This document shows positions 20,251 to 32,260 of a stretch of DNA of 59,472 nt, in pieces. The first letter of the stretch is position 1, and each line of letters opens with the position of its first letter. The notes beneath the pieces were generated by a model, which saw only the letters and a program-made list of their open reading frames with translations, had not been told where the DNA came from and did not search any database. The stretch lies in NCBI GenBank assembly GCA_900642245.1, contig CAAAJI010000079.1, forward strand, positions 145,925 to 205,396, in the 5' to 3' direction. This stretch comes from Fragilaria radians (Eukaryota; Bacillariophyta; Fragilariophyceae; Fragilariales; Fragilariaceae). The position numbers and the translations under genes are program-made.

Positions 20251-20568
20251 CATCAGTCTTTTTTCCAGCATTGCTAATTGAAAATTTATCTCCTCCTAAA
20301 TCGCTACAACTCCAGCTGGATAAAAGTTATGCAACTGACTATAAATCTTACATGTTGAATAGTCTGGAATTGGATCATTTTCTAAATAAATTTTGTTGAA
20401 CTTTCTTTCCTTGAAGTTAATTTATATTCTCACATGCATTCTTTGAATCCTAAAAATGTGATATAATAATCAGACATGAATGATACTCTCCAACACCCTT
20501 CCTTTGATCATTTTACTACATCAACTTCCTTAATACACTCCTTTTGAAATTCTCAAAAATATACTTTT

Positions 20569-22990
20569 CTAATCAAGATATTTCCTACACAAGTCAGCCA
20601 CATTTTCTTCTGATCTTACGAATTGTACTTCCACAAGTCCATTTGCAATTTGCTCTCTAATGAAAGGATACTCCATATCAATATGCTTTGAGCGTTCACC
20701 AGATGTTATACTTCTTGCAAGAAAATTACATCCAATATTATCCACAAAAGCCTTTACAGGACGATAAGCTTCAATATCCAAAATCTCCAAGAGTAGAACA
20801 ATTAATTTAAATTCACGCACACTTTCATTTAAAGCCACATATTCTGCTTCAGTATTTGATAAAGTTACACAAGGTTGCACTTTAGACTTACACGAAATTG
20901 GAACTCCACCAAGAAAGCACATAAGCAGTAATACTCCTCCTATCATTTTGTCTCCAGCAAAATCTGAGTCGCTATAAGCACAAATTTCCCACAAACCTCC
21001 AAATTTGGACTTCATGCTCCATCTTTGTTTCTCTAGTCTGAACAATAAACTGAATTAGACGCTTTAATTCTTTTTCATGACCTGAAGAAGCTCCATCCAT
21101 TACTTTTGATAACTCTCAAACTGGATTAGCATTATCTGGTCGGGATGATTTCACCAAGTAAAGAAGAGTCCCAACCATAGAATGAAATCATTTTGTCTCC
21201 CTTCTCAAATCATTTCTGCTTGATTTTTTGGCCTAATAACAAAACCTCCTGGGGCTAAAGGTGTTCCCCAACTTCCCTTTTTAGCTTTACAAGATTCCTG
21301 CTTCTCAAATTTCTTTATATTTCGAGATTGTCCAATACTTAAACTTCCAAATGCTTCACCAATTTCACACCCAAAGAAATCATTGATTGCTTTCTCAAAT
21401 TTAAAGCTTCCATGGGTTCCATCATGAGTTTTTTGTCTCCGGCCATAGTTCCATCATTCACGTAAAAACATAGTGTAAAAAACACATTCCGCTTCTGTAT
21501 ATAGAAAATATATGGATCAGCATTGTTGCCTTTAAGACCTTGCTGAATGATCACGTCTTCAATTTTTTTCATGGTTTTGACGTGCCGTTTGTACCAAGCA
21601 ATAAATAGATTTATTCAATTTGAGCTCTTTCCCCTCCATTCTCTTTTCACCATAAATCTCTTCATACCCTTTAGGGATTTTCACACAATTCTCTTCAATG
21701 AGATCTCCATTTAAAAATGTAGTTTCCACATCAATTGACCAAGCTGTTAGCTTTAACTTCTAGATCATCAACACTAAAACTGGCATCGCAAAGAACGGGA
21801 GAAAAATGATCATTAACGTCAATTCCAAAAAAGGGCAACAAGTCTAGCCGTATGAATTTCCTCCTCATCTGAACCCTCCAAATCTGTATTCTCTTTAAAT
21901 TTTGGGCCATTTACTTTAAAAAGTTCACCAAAAGTACTTTCATGCCACCTTACATATCTTGGGGATGATCATCAGCATATTCCAAGAAAGGACTATGGTT
22001 TCCTTTATTCATTAACTTTTTGGGCAACCCATAGAGACTAACGTTTATTCCAACTTCACCGAACACCCTTAAACTTCATGCACAATTTGCTTGTTTCCCA
22101 TAACTTTTCCTCCTTCTCACAAGGACTCAATTCATCTTTTCTAGACATAACATTAGACAATTTAGTGGCGGTTACAGCACGCTCAGCCCACAAGTTGTCT
22201 AAAGCTCTTGGATCACACCAGATCAATTAAGCATGCATACCTGGTACTCTGCCCCAAAGTGTTGCAATCTCTTTAGTATACTTACCGCCTAAGCTTTCTT
22301 TTTTAATATAAGAGATATCAATCAGGAGGCATTCACCTGCCACTTAGATCTGGAAAAACTTGATTTTTAAGGTTTTTCATCAAACTTTTGCTGAAACGCA
22401 ATCTTCCCAGGTTTTTACTTTCCTACAAACTTGATACCCAATCTCTGTGCAGTCTTTCTAGTCATTTCTCTAGAGTCATGTCCAATTCTATCGCGAAAAG
22501 CTTTAAAACTCAGTTGTTTTCTAGAATTGAGCAAGCAGGCTTTAGCCTTAGAGACTCCTCAGCACACATGAGAAAACTTGCTCCCATTGATATACTGTTC
22601 CTTTTTGATTCCAACTTCCAACCCTCTTTTGTTCCTCAGGGGAAACTTAGAAGGTTTAACTTCAGTGATGGGACAAATTTGATATTTTCCAACACAATCA
22701 TGGACGTTCCTTCTCCCTTAGTTTTGAATGAACTTTAGTTTTTCCGATCTTCGTTACTACCAATGATCCTACATCTCCAACTATCACCTCATCATTCACT
22801 CTCTTAAAATCAAACAGATTAAAATCCCTGCAAAGCATATGACATGTAGCACCCGTGTCTCCAACCAATAAGTTTGAAGTTTTAAATCCGTCCTTGCCCT
22901 GAAAACCTATCAACGCAGCCTCTGTATCCTGTGCAAGATTAGCACTGTCTAGATTGGTATCTTCCCCATTTTCCTGTTTTTGAAGATTCT
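20569..22990 (-). mobile_element. Degenerate Ty1/copia retrotransposon, minus strand
   Basis: Fragments of a copia polyprotein occur in the expected order on the minus strand. A protease fragment with GDTGATCHM lies at about 22698-22913. A reverse-transcriptase fragment with YVNDGTMAGDK is at 21339-21572; the catalytic YVDD box is altered to YVND. GTLLYLVKSSRPDNANPV follows near 21130. An RNase H domain (20569-21045) carries YSDSDFAGDK, SNTEAEYVALNE, VDNIGCNFLA and KHIDMEY. Frames are broken between these parts and integrase is barely visible. The element is dead. No LTR pair was found by eye. Confidence 0.8.
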
Positions 22991-23719
22991 ATGAGAGCTT
23001 TTTTGCTGAGTCTCACAGCAGTTACAACTCATAAGCCTTTTCATTTGTACTTCTTGAACGTACCCAGGCAATATTAAAGCAAATGAATGAAAACATCAAA
23101 ATAGTTGGCGGCTGAAAGCTCCTGTCTATATTGGGGTTGCTGATGGCATAATTCAAGTCACATCTTCAGTCCTTCATAAAGAAGCGTTTTGATTGGGGAA
23201 TTTCCATCCTCAAATTGGTTTAAGGTGATGCAATTGCAACGCTCTCAATCGATGCATTGGATTTGATCGATTGTCTTTGAGATCAAATATGTACACGTCT
23301 TTGAGACAGCGTTCTACATGAAATGAAAAGATATTCGATCATCTTTGAAAGTTCGATACCTTTGCATCATGCATAAATAGACATCACAATAAGTATGGTG
23401 GTCCGATTCCCCTAAATAATGGCAGTATTTTATCTGAGGAAATTTTGGGCATTTCTTTAAAAACATTAATTCTTCTTTTCAGGTGGTAATTTCAACTCTG
23501 ATGAATGATACTTAATTGTAACAAAATGTCAAAGGTAAATGAATAATTAATTGATGCTGCGCAGACAAAAAAGCCACCTTAATTTACATCAATCTATTTG
23601 AGAGATTAAGAGTCGTGGAGACCTTTACAAATGGAGTACAAAGGTGTTGATGAAGGACAACATCATCCCCGTTTATTTTAAATAATTCAATTTTTTAAAA
23701 CCAATTAGAAACAAAAACA
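22991..23719. other. Intergenic / repeat flank, nothing recognised
   Basis: AT-rich sequence between the copia remnant and the older inverted repeat. It may include the 5' end of the copia element (a possible Cys-rich gag knuckle near 23010-23030 on the minus strand). No gene is supported. Confidence 0.4.
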
Positions 23720-25300
23720 ATTCTTTCCATCAATTCTTTGGAAAGTAAGAAATCTAATGACATGCAATGCCTCAAGTAATGCATAGTATGATGAACTGAT
23801 GGCTAGCAAAATACTGCCATAAGAAGTAAGAGAAATCTTTTTTTGAAGGGAATGGATACTTTTTTACAAAACATAGGATTTGAATTTGGCAATTAGTTGG
23901 ATAACATCATTCGCATTTGTACTGCATCTCAATCATTGCATTTTCCATATCTTTCCGTCCTCTTAATCAATACACTTGCTTGAGATTTCATTTACTACTA
24001 CTCGGACAACACGCTTCGCCCTTTGATTGCAGCAATAGTATATCCGTATCGAACTTGATCAATTCATCTCAATGACATATAATTCAAAGCATTTTCTATA
24101 TTTAGATTTCATTTTCCATCGCGGATGCCTCCTGATTACTTTTCGCATTCTCATTGTCGAACAATTTGAGATAGCAATCCTTGAGATATGATCGTCTCCT
24201 TTTTCAAAAATTCATAAAATAGAATCACAGTCTTATTCACTCATGCCGCATCTTCATGAAGCAAGAACATTATAGTAAAGAATGAAGAATCTAACAAATG
24301 TTTATCTTCATTGCATTACTTCAGATTTCAGAGAAAGTTTTACGACATATGTGTTTCGGTAACTGTCTTTTGCTTTGGTAGAGCGTGAAAAATGTTATCA
24401 CAGCCAAATTCGCATCCCTTCATGATTTTGGAGGTCACGTGAGCTTGAATATTCAACAATACCTGCTTCTTTGTTCTTTATGATTTTTTCAGCTTGCCTT
24501 TTATCCAATTCAAATAAAGGATATGCTACACGATTACCTCCGTACAATTCCGATACTTTTCAAGTTCATCAATCAAGACATATTGTTCGTGTAATTGTCA
24601 AATTCTCATCCTTGTTTTTGAATTTTCATCATTCTTGGAGGATTCGATCGCTAGAATTGATTGCAATTGATTTTAGGTTTGTCATCTATGTGTTCGAAAC
24701 TTCGTTACTGTGATGAAAAAATAGCTTTGTGACAAGCATAAGGTGCAATCGTAGTTCAAAATGCTTTCTGACTTTATGCCATGTCTTGTACTCACTGCTT
24801 TTGTCAGGAACTCGATGGCCGATGTTTCGTGATTTACCTTTAACATTCTTTAAAAATGATCTCACAAACTGATGACGTTTCATGTAATTTCTACGTGGTC
24901 TACAAACTTATAATTTCAAATATATATAGGATGTTGAATGGAAATTTCCTACAGATAACGTGATTCTTCAGTTCGCAGTGCTGTGCCTCCAAGTTGAAAT
25001 TTTTTACAGCATTCTGATATCAATTTCACATGAGTAGTATGCAGCACGTGTATGTCAAAGTTAACTGAGAAGGAACAATGTAGACTCTCTATAACCAAGG
25101 AGGCAACACAGAAACACATGAACAGGAGACTAGATCTCAAAGACAGCATTAATGTTAGGTCAACCTTAATGCAAAATGATAAAATGTGTTGATGGGTCCC
25201 AATGGGGACTCTAGCAAAAGGCTTGTTTAGTTGCGAAGGATACAAATATTGGATAGAGTGGAATCCACTTTTTGTGACTGTCAAGAAAATATTGAAGTTC
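23720..25300. repeat. Older inverted repeat, left copy (partner 30230-32260)
   Basis: Reverse-complement comparison shows clear but diverged homology (roughly 70-80% where I aligned it, with indels) to 30230-32260. Anchors: position 25284 pairs with 30252, 24570 with about 30985, and 23720 with about 32250. On the minus strand some blocks keep coding character, for example a frame with LFELDKRQAEKIIKNKEAG near 24500. It may be a decayed gene or element duplicated in inverted orientation. Confidence 0.65.
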
Positions 25301-25910
25301 CATTAGCAGAAGCAGCATCTTAATGCACTAGAAAAAAATGGGCATGGTAAAGGAAATATATGAGCTTTCTGATGATACTGATGTATTCTTCCTAACCACC
25401 ATAAAATACGTGGACGGTTTCAGTGATTATAAGTCAGGGAGTAAATTCTCAGACTTTCCAGGGGTTGCATTCACTCCTCTCTCTTCCTTCAATAAACAAT
25501 TCTTTTGAGTACCTTGGATTTGTTCGTTTGTTCCCTTGTTCCATGTTGGACGAATCAAGGCATCCTTTTCATTGGAAACACCCACTTAATTACCATGTTA
25601 ATATGTTAATACTCACTTCGCAGAATTTTCCTTATTGAAACCAAAAATGTTACTATCCCTCTTCGCATTCTATTTGCAGCGTGAAGGACAAGAAAAATAC
25701 ATATGGCTAAAAATATTGAGTTTCTACGATGCGCATAAAACAAAAACTATTTGAACCTGAGAACTGACTTTTCACTATACTTCGAGCAAGAAGTAATGAC
25801 GCCACCAAAAATCACGATTATCAATTTTTGCGAAAACTTCGTTGGAAGATTCCGTTTTCCAGTATGGAATAATGTAGTAACTATTCCAACTTCTCAGAAA
25901 TAGTGCGTTC
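25290..25910. repeat. Diverged outer flank of the inverted repeat, left
   Basis: Matches the reverse complement of about 36856-37345 at roughly 85-90%, but with substitutions and indels, unlike the arms inside it. It contains an extra segment of about 130 bp (roughly 25745-25880) absent on the right, which partly duplicates downstream sequence: ATGACGCCACCAAAAATC occurs at about 25797 and 25938. Confidence 0.75.
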
Positions 25911-28650
25911 CGTTCACCATACTTAAAGGTAATTGTGATGACGCCACCAAAAATCTCGCTTACCAAATTTTCCAATTTACTTTGTTTTTCCGTTTTCCAG
26001 CAAAGTGGATTTTGGTTGAACCCGAACTCCAGAAATCTCGGACTCTTGTATTTCTCCGAAGAAATGACAAGAAATCAATACCGCAGGATAAAAGTCATAG
26101 AGATATAGCGACAAACAGAACGCGTAACTTCAGTACAAAAATATTCGGCAGACCAAAAGTGTATAACCCTCCAGTTATAAGTACGAGGTGTAGGAGAATA
26201 AACAATTTCATTCTAACTCTATCAGTTCCACCAATGATGGACTCTCCACAAAATCAATGCGATAGTTCCTCCACTGAAAATAGAAAAGTCAAAGCTTCTA
26301 GGTTAAAGTATTCCAGCGATGACTGCAATTTACGACCAAGTTGGTGGTTACCTATGGCCGATACGAATACAACTAGAGTTCCTCATCAAATAACGAACAA
26401 CCTCCAGACGGAGAGTGCTGATGATGTTCGTTGTCGTGATCAGCTTCAAGGCAGATCGGATAGAAGCGCTTCAACTTCAGAAAATGGAGAGAGCTTCTGT
26501 ACAAATAATTTGAAGCAAGAATCTGATGACTCAGTCAATGGCGAGTATGGCGAGACAGGCGCTAACAAAGAAGCAGTATCCCATGATGCCAAATGGGAAA
26601 TAATGTTCGATCGTCTATTCGAATTTAAGAAAAAGTATGGTCACTGCCTTGTCCCTAACCGATATAAAGAGGACCATAAGCTAGGGTCCTGGGTTTCAAC
26701 ACAGCGCAAGCAATACAAGGCTCTTGCTTGTGGTAGATATGATGCGACGACTCTACCGGCCCACAGGATCAAAAAGCTAGACGAAATTGGTTTTGCCTGG
26801 AATACGTCAGATCCGCGTCGTGTAGACTGGGAGGTTCGTTACTCGCAGCTCAAAGAATTCTTTCTTAAATACGGTATGTAGCAAGAAATCACGTAGCATG
26901 GAGCCAATAATGTGTTAAAGCTAACTCCCTTTGGAGGTCACACCTTAGTTCCGATGGGATATGAGGTAAGAAATGCCGCGGAGAAGTGTGCACAAGATTT
27001 AATGATACTGAATTCATGATTTCCGTCTTTTTTCAAAATTATTCCACAGGAAAATCTCCCTCTCTCGAATTGGGTAAGCGTTCAGCGCCAGGTACGTGTC
27101 TCGCTATGCCATTGATTTTCCCACGTACACATACAAGCAACTTAGAGTTCTTTTAAAGAGTTAAAGAACAGTTAGAGCATCAAACTCGTGCTTCATGCCC
27201 ACTGAACCGTCCACTTCTAACTCATTTATATTCTACTTAAAATCAGGAGTACAAAAACCTTAGACTTGGATTACCTTCTAAATTGACAATGGAACGCTTG
27301 AAATTGCTTGATGCTCTTGGATTTGTTTGGAATGCTCCACGGGGGGCAAAGCGTAAGCGTCACGTAATGACGAGCGAAAATGAAAGCAATTACATTCCGG
27401 ATCGTACAAATCAATGTGTAAGGGTAGAATGCGAAGTGAGCGATTCGGTCAAAGCCAAAAATCAATCCGCAACAGGATTGAACGAATATTCGTGGGGGGG
27501 AATGAAAGGTAAAGGCAATGTAGAAGGAAATCCCCGTAAACACGACTCAAGGTTACTATTCTCTCCTGATTCGAATAACGTCAATCAAGGTATGTATTGA
27601 TGATCGTGCATGTAGTATGGTGCGCAATCCATTCGCCTCAGCCCAGTTTTGTGAAAACCCCACAGAAGCAACAATCAACCGCATACCTGTGACCAACTTT
27701 GACACATATCGGAGCCCATTGGATATGACTTCATTCTTCAATCCTTTGTTAGTAAGTAACTTAGGGATGTATTCCAGCTTAATGTACCACCCATTTGCAT
27801 CAATTTCTTCAAGATTCGAAGCACAAAGATCTGCCTTGCAATACCTATACACGCAGAGGAATCCCCTCTGGTACACTTTGCTCGACAGGACGACTTTATC
27901 CAGACTCAACATTCCTTTTGATAATCCCAACTCTTTGGTTGAGTTACCGGAGCCGTCTTCAATCAGGAGTAATGCATTCTCAACACCAGATTCTAGTAGT
28001 AAGAAGGCAAAGTCAAAAGCACCTAAACCTTGAATTCAAAATGCATTCCGCTTTCTTAGCGTCAAATTTTCCTCCTTTCTCGTGAATCTCCGCCATAGCG
28101 TTGAAACGACTACGAAAGATCTCAGAAAATCATGCAAGTATCTCCGTTGATAGATTCTGGATGTATGACACGTGAATTTTGTGATCATTTGAGACTTTCA
28201 TAATATCCTGCATCAAGTTCAACACTTATGTACAAATAATAATGTGAAAAGCAAGAATATGCTATGTTGCAACATCGTGAGCCTACCAACTCAAACTAGT
28301 ATATTCCTTGGATGATACATTACCATGTTAATCAAAAGGTTTCTATGAAAGCCCCCAAAGGGTTTGCTTTTCATTACTTTGATTTGTGAGTACAAGCAGT
28401 ATTTCCTTGATTTGTCAAGGAAAAAATGATGAGTTGAAGTTCCCCATATAATTGTGCAATTCCTGAGCAAAATATAAATGAAACTTAGTGGTTAGCATAG
28501 GAATTAGATACAAAATGATTAAATATACTCATATCACAATCTCAGGAAAGTCAAAATCCAGTTGAAGTAGCCGGAGCTGAGGAGCATTCATAAGAATAAA
28601 AAATAAATGAAAGAAATTCTCGTGGTGCGAGACTTAGTCGATTCGTGACA
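25911..28650 (+). repeat. Inverted repeat, left arm (2.74 kb, indel-free match to right arm)
   Basis: Every position x here pairs with 62766-x in 34116-36855. All translated segments I compared are identical, the non-coding tail 28034-28650 matched wherever I checked it, and coordinates need no indel. The inner edge is abrupt: both copies share ...GATTCGTGACA, then differ completely at 28651. It carries the left HA-domain gene with its introns and about 600 bp of 3' flank. Confidence 0.93.
26234..28033 (+). CDS. HA-domain (helicase-associated repeat) protein, left copy
   Basis: Proposed exons 26234-26873, 26937-26965, 27050-27091, 27247-27589 and 27642-28033 give 481 residues, with all junctions GT-AG and in phase. 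Introns are 63, 84, 155 and 52 nt. The first HA domain (PF03457-like), about 121-185, reads FKKKYGHCLVPNRYKED, LGSWVSTQRKQYKAL, and ends KLDEIGFAWNT. The second (about 197-265) is rebuilt by splicing: KYGHTLVPMGYE, NLPLSNWVSVQRQEYKNL, LLDALGFVWNAP. The spliced motif matching the family supports the tiny 29- and 42-nt exons. HA domains are helical, probably nucleic-acid-binding modules, abundant in diatoms and often nuclear; the function here is unknown. A Ser/Asn-rich N terminus and a Lys-rich C terminus flank them. The start is the first ATG in the Met-Met pair; upstream sequence is open but not obviously coding. Confidence 0.75.
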
Positions 28651-30229
28651 GAAAGATGTTGTCGTTTACTGACTTAATCTATAGGGTATGTATGTCTGAG
28701 CTGATCTACTATTGCTACCCTTGGAATGCAGTCATATTTAAATTCTTCAAAGAATCCTATTTGAAGAGAAATCAAAATACTTGTATGCCTTTTTATTTAA
28801 GGTAATTGCAATTCATTTGTTTTCAAGAATTTCGATCTAAGAAACAAACAATTTGCTTCAGTGATTTACCTTGCAAGGCTATCTTATTGGCCTATGAAAA
28901 AAGTTCCATGGTAAAATGACATGTCACAGACTTCAAACATCAGGTACAATATGCTTTTACAACTCTTCAGCATTATGATAATAGCCTTTTTTCTGAGTAG
29001 CGTTTGAAGTCACTTGTAAAGCATGTAATAGCCTTATTATATTACCAAGTAGCGTGTGAAAATTTTCAGCCTTACAGTGAACGTCATATGTAAACTATTT
29101 CATATTCATAGCTTTAGCTTGTATGCTAGATTGGACTCCTACAAAGTTCCTCTCAAAAATATATTCTTTCGAATTTTATACTCTACCTGGTTGAAATATT
29201 TTGTACCTTCTTGTGTATGGCTTTCAGCTTGAGATAAAGTTAAGGTAAACTCCTTTCCATTATCAGGATATATTGAATGTCGCTTGTTACTCTTATGACC
29301 TCTGTTGAGGCGATCGGAATTCTAATTGATTGAACTAGACATGCTTCAAAGACAATATAATATATTTTCTTCAAAGGTTATCTTAATTAATTGAAAAGGC
29401 TTCTTCAGAAGAGACCATTACGTGCGAGTCAACTCCTTGAATGATCAAGTGAGAATTCAAGATTGACTTCTGTGTAAATAGCCAGTAACCAGGGGCAAGT
29501 TGTAAATCACTAGTATTTTGCTGGTTGATTTGGAATTTGATCAATAATATTTAAAATTTCTTTCTGAAGGAAAGAGAATTGTTTCCAAATTCAGGAACTG
29601 GATTATAATGGTACTACAATTGTATGCATATGAGACATTCTACACTTTAAGCACAGTACAAATGAAAAGCACTATAGATTATATTTGTCCTAATTTATTA
29701 ATTCAAAAAAAGTGCTCAACTATCTGATTATTTTGCCTTGATTGCAGTGCATATTAAGAATACTTAACGATAGTCAAAATGTAAAATTTGACAAATTGTC
29801 ACTAAGGATGATTAGTGCTTTCTTAAGTACTACGAAATGAAATATAGTATCTTCCTGCAATCCAGTTACAATTTCATCTTTAAAAACAAATTCCACTTAC
29901 GGAAACAACCCTAAAATATAATGTTATTGTTCCCTAAATTTATAGTAGTTATCAAGTAACTCCATAAGTCATGATATTTGAAAAAAACAAAAGCAGTATA
30001 TCAGCATTCCGAACTTCACAATGAATTCGGGGTGAAATTCTTTCATAACGAGCGGCTACTCTAGAAATTGCAAGATAATGCGACAGAAGATCAATGACAT
30101 GCGGAATGTAAGATAGTAAATAATGATCAATCGATATATAGCCCAGGCAACACAAATATAAAAACAGAAAGAATTCTTCATTTTTCGTTGAGCAGCTGAC
30201 GGAGACAAAAAGCTTAACGCAGCTGCTTT
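28651..30229. other. Spacer of the inverted repeat, left part, nothing recognised
   Basis: About 1.6 kb of AT-rich, unique sequence beginning at the abrupt inner edge of the left arm. Open frames are short and no motif or repeat partner was found. Confidence 0.5.
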
Positions 30230-32260
30230 TAAAACTTATTACAATATTTTCTTGACAATCACAATAGCTGGATTTCACTCTATCATACCAGTATTTGTAT
30301 ATTTCGCAATGAAACTACTCTATGATATAGTCCCCATGGGACCCATCAAAACAAGTTATCAATGTGGCAATAAGGTTGACCCAACATTAATGCTGTCTTT
30401 ATTTTCGAGATCTAGTCTCCGGTTATTCTCTTGCGTTTCTGTGTTGCTTTCTGGTCTTTAGAGTCTACGTTGTTCCTTCTCATTTCACTCTGACCTACTT
30501 GTGCTGCATGGCTACTCAGGTGAGATTTTGTGGGGGGGGATCGATATCATTCAACCTGGAGGGGCACAGCATTGCCAACGGAAGAAATCGCGTTATTTTC
30601 AGCCGTTGGAAAAATCCTTTCTGCAATGAAAATTATTTGGTTTGTAGAATCAGGCCTTCGTAGAAACTACATGAAACGTCATCATTTGTCAGATCCTTAA
30701 TTTAAATGGTGCCACGAAACATCAGCCATCGAGTTCCTGACGAAAACAGTGAGCCTAATACCTTGGCGTCAACTAAGAAAAAATTTGGACTACGAAAGTA
30801 ATTTATGCTTATCAAAAAGTCTTTTTTCATCAACAGAATAGAACATAAAGAAGATAAACATAAAGCCAATGTTTTCGATTCAAGCCATCGAATCCTCCAG
30901 GAATTATGGAAATTCAAAATGCTTTCTACTTGCTTCAAGGATGAGAATTCGACAATTACACGAACAATATGACTTGATTGATGAACTTTCAATTTTGGAT
31001 ATCATCGGCTCGCTACAATAACAATTTGATGATGAAATGAATTGACGAAGCGCACTGCTTTTCACAGGATAGAAATGCTGTGACTAATACAATTCAGGGT
31101 GACGGGGATATATCGCAACGAATCCAAGCATCAGAGCCTGATCCAGCTGTGTTATAGAAGTGACTTAGGATACATGATGTTTTTGAGTAGGGGATCATGC
31201 CATCGGCACCATAAACGACATTGAGAGACATGGAAACATTCCCTAAATGATACTAATTTGTGTTTAAGCAAATCAAGCTTTCTTAAAAGTTATCATCCTT
31301 TCTTGTTTCTTCTTTCTTCAAGCAATTCAGATTAACTTCTCCTTGTGCTTATAGAATTGAAGAGTGCAAAGTATCGGAATTATACGGAGCAATTGAGCGC
31401 TTGAAAAAAGAACAACATGATTTCTTCATATTGCCGGTGCATAGATAAGTTAAATTCTATCTGACTCAAATGATCGGAATATCGAGCTCATCTTGTAGCA
31501 TATCCTTTATCTAAATTGGATACAAGGCAAGATGAATAAATCGCAAAGAACAAAGTAGCTGAATATTCAAGCTTACTTGACCTCCGAAATCATGAGTCAA
31601 TGAAATAGGGGAAGAGATGTGAATGTTGGCTGTGATTATATTCATTTCCCGCTCTGCGAAGGCAAAGGCAGTTGCCGAAACGAATGTAGTTGAACTTTCT
31701 GAAGTAATCCAATAAAGATTAACATTTGTTAAATTCTTCGTTCTTTACGATGATTTGCTTGCTTCATGAAGATGGGATATGGGCAAATAGCTCGCTTTAT
31801 TGATTTTTGGAAAGGAGAAGATGCTATGCCATGGATTGATATCTGAAATTGTTCTACAATGTGAAAAGTATTCAGAAGGCATACACGCTGGAAATTGAAA
31901 CTCTAAATGAAGCAAATACTGCGGAAGTGATCAAGTTCGATAAGGAAATACTAGTGCTGCAATCAAAGGGTGAAGCCGTTGTCAGAGACGTAGAAAATGC
32001 AACCTCAGGCAAGTGTATTGATTAAGAGGACGGAAAGAGATGGAAAATGTAATGATCTAGATTCAAAACAAATGATAATGATGTTATCCAATTAATTTCC
32101 ATATTGAAATCTGATTTTTTGTCAAACAGCATCCATTCTTTTCAAAAGAAAGGTGGCATTGACTCCTTAAGGCAGTATTTTGCTTGGGTCATCATACTAT
32201 GCAGTACTTGAAGCATTCGATGTCATTTGATTTCTTACATTCCAAGGAACTGAAGGAAAA
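30230..32260. repeat. Older inverted repeat, right copy (partner 23720-25300)
   Basis: Lies within the spacer of the younger inverted repeat. It is longer than its partner because of insertions, mainly between about 31000 and 31500. On the plus strand, open blocks separated by intron-like sequence read EECKVSELYGAIERLKKEQ (about 31360) and LNEANTAEVIKFDKEILVL (about 31910), both suggesting coiled coil. These look like exons of a decayed gene. I do not recognise it. Confidence 0.6.

Noticed and set aside
30702..30992. 96-codon minus-strand frame in the repeat spacer
   Set aside because: It lies in the older inverted repeat, and its partner copy does not keep the frame.
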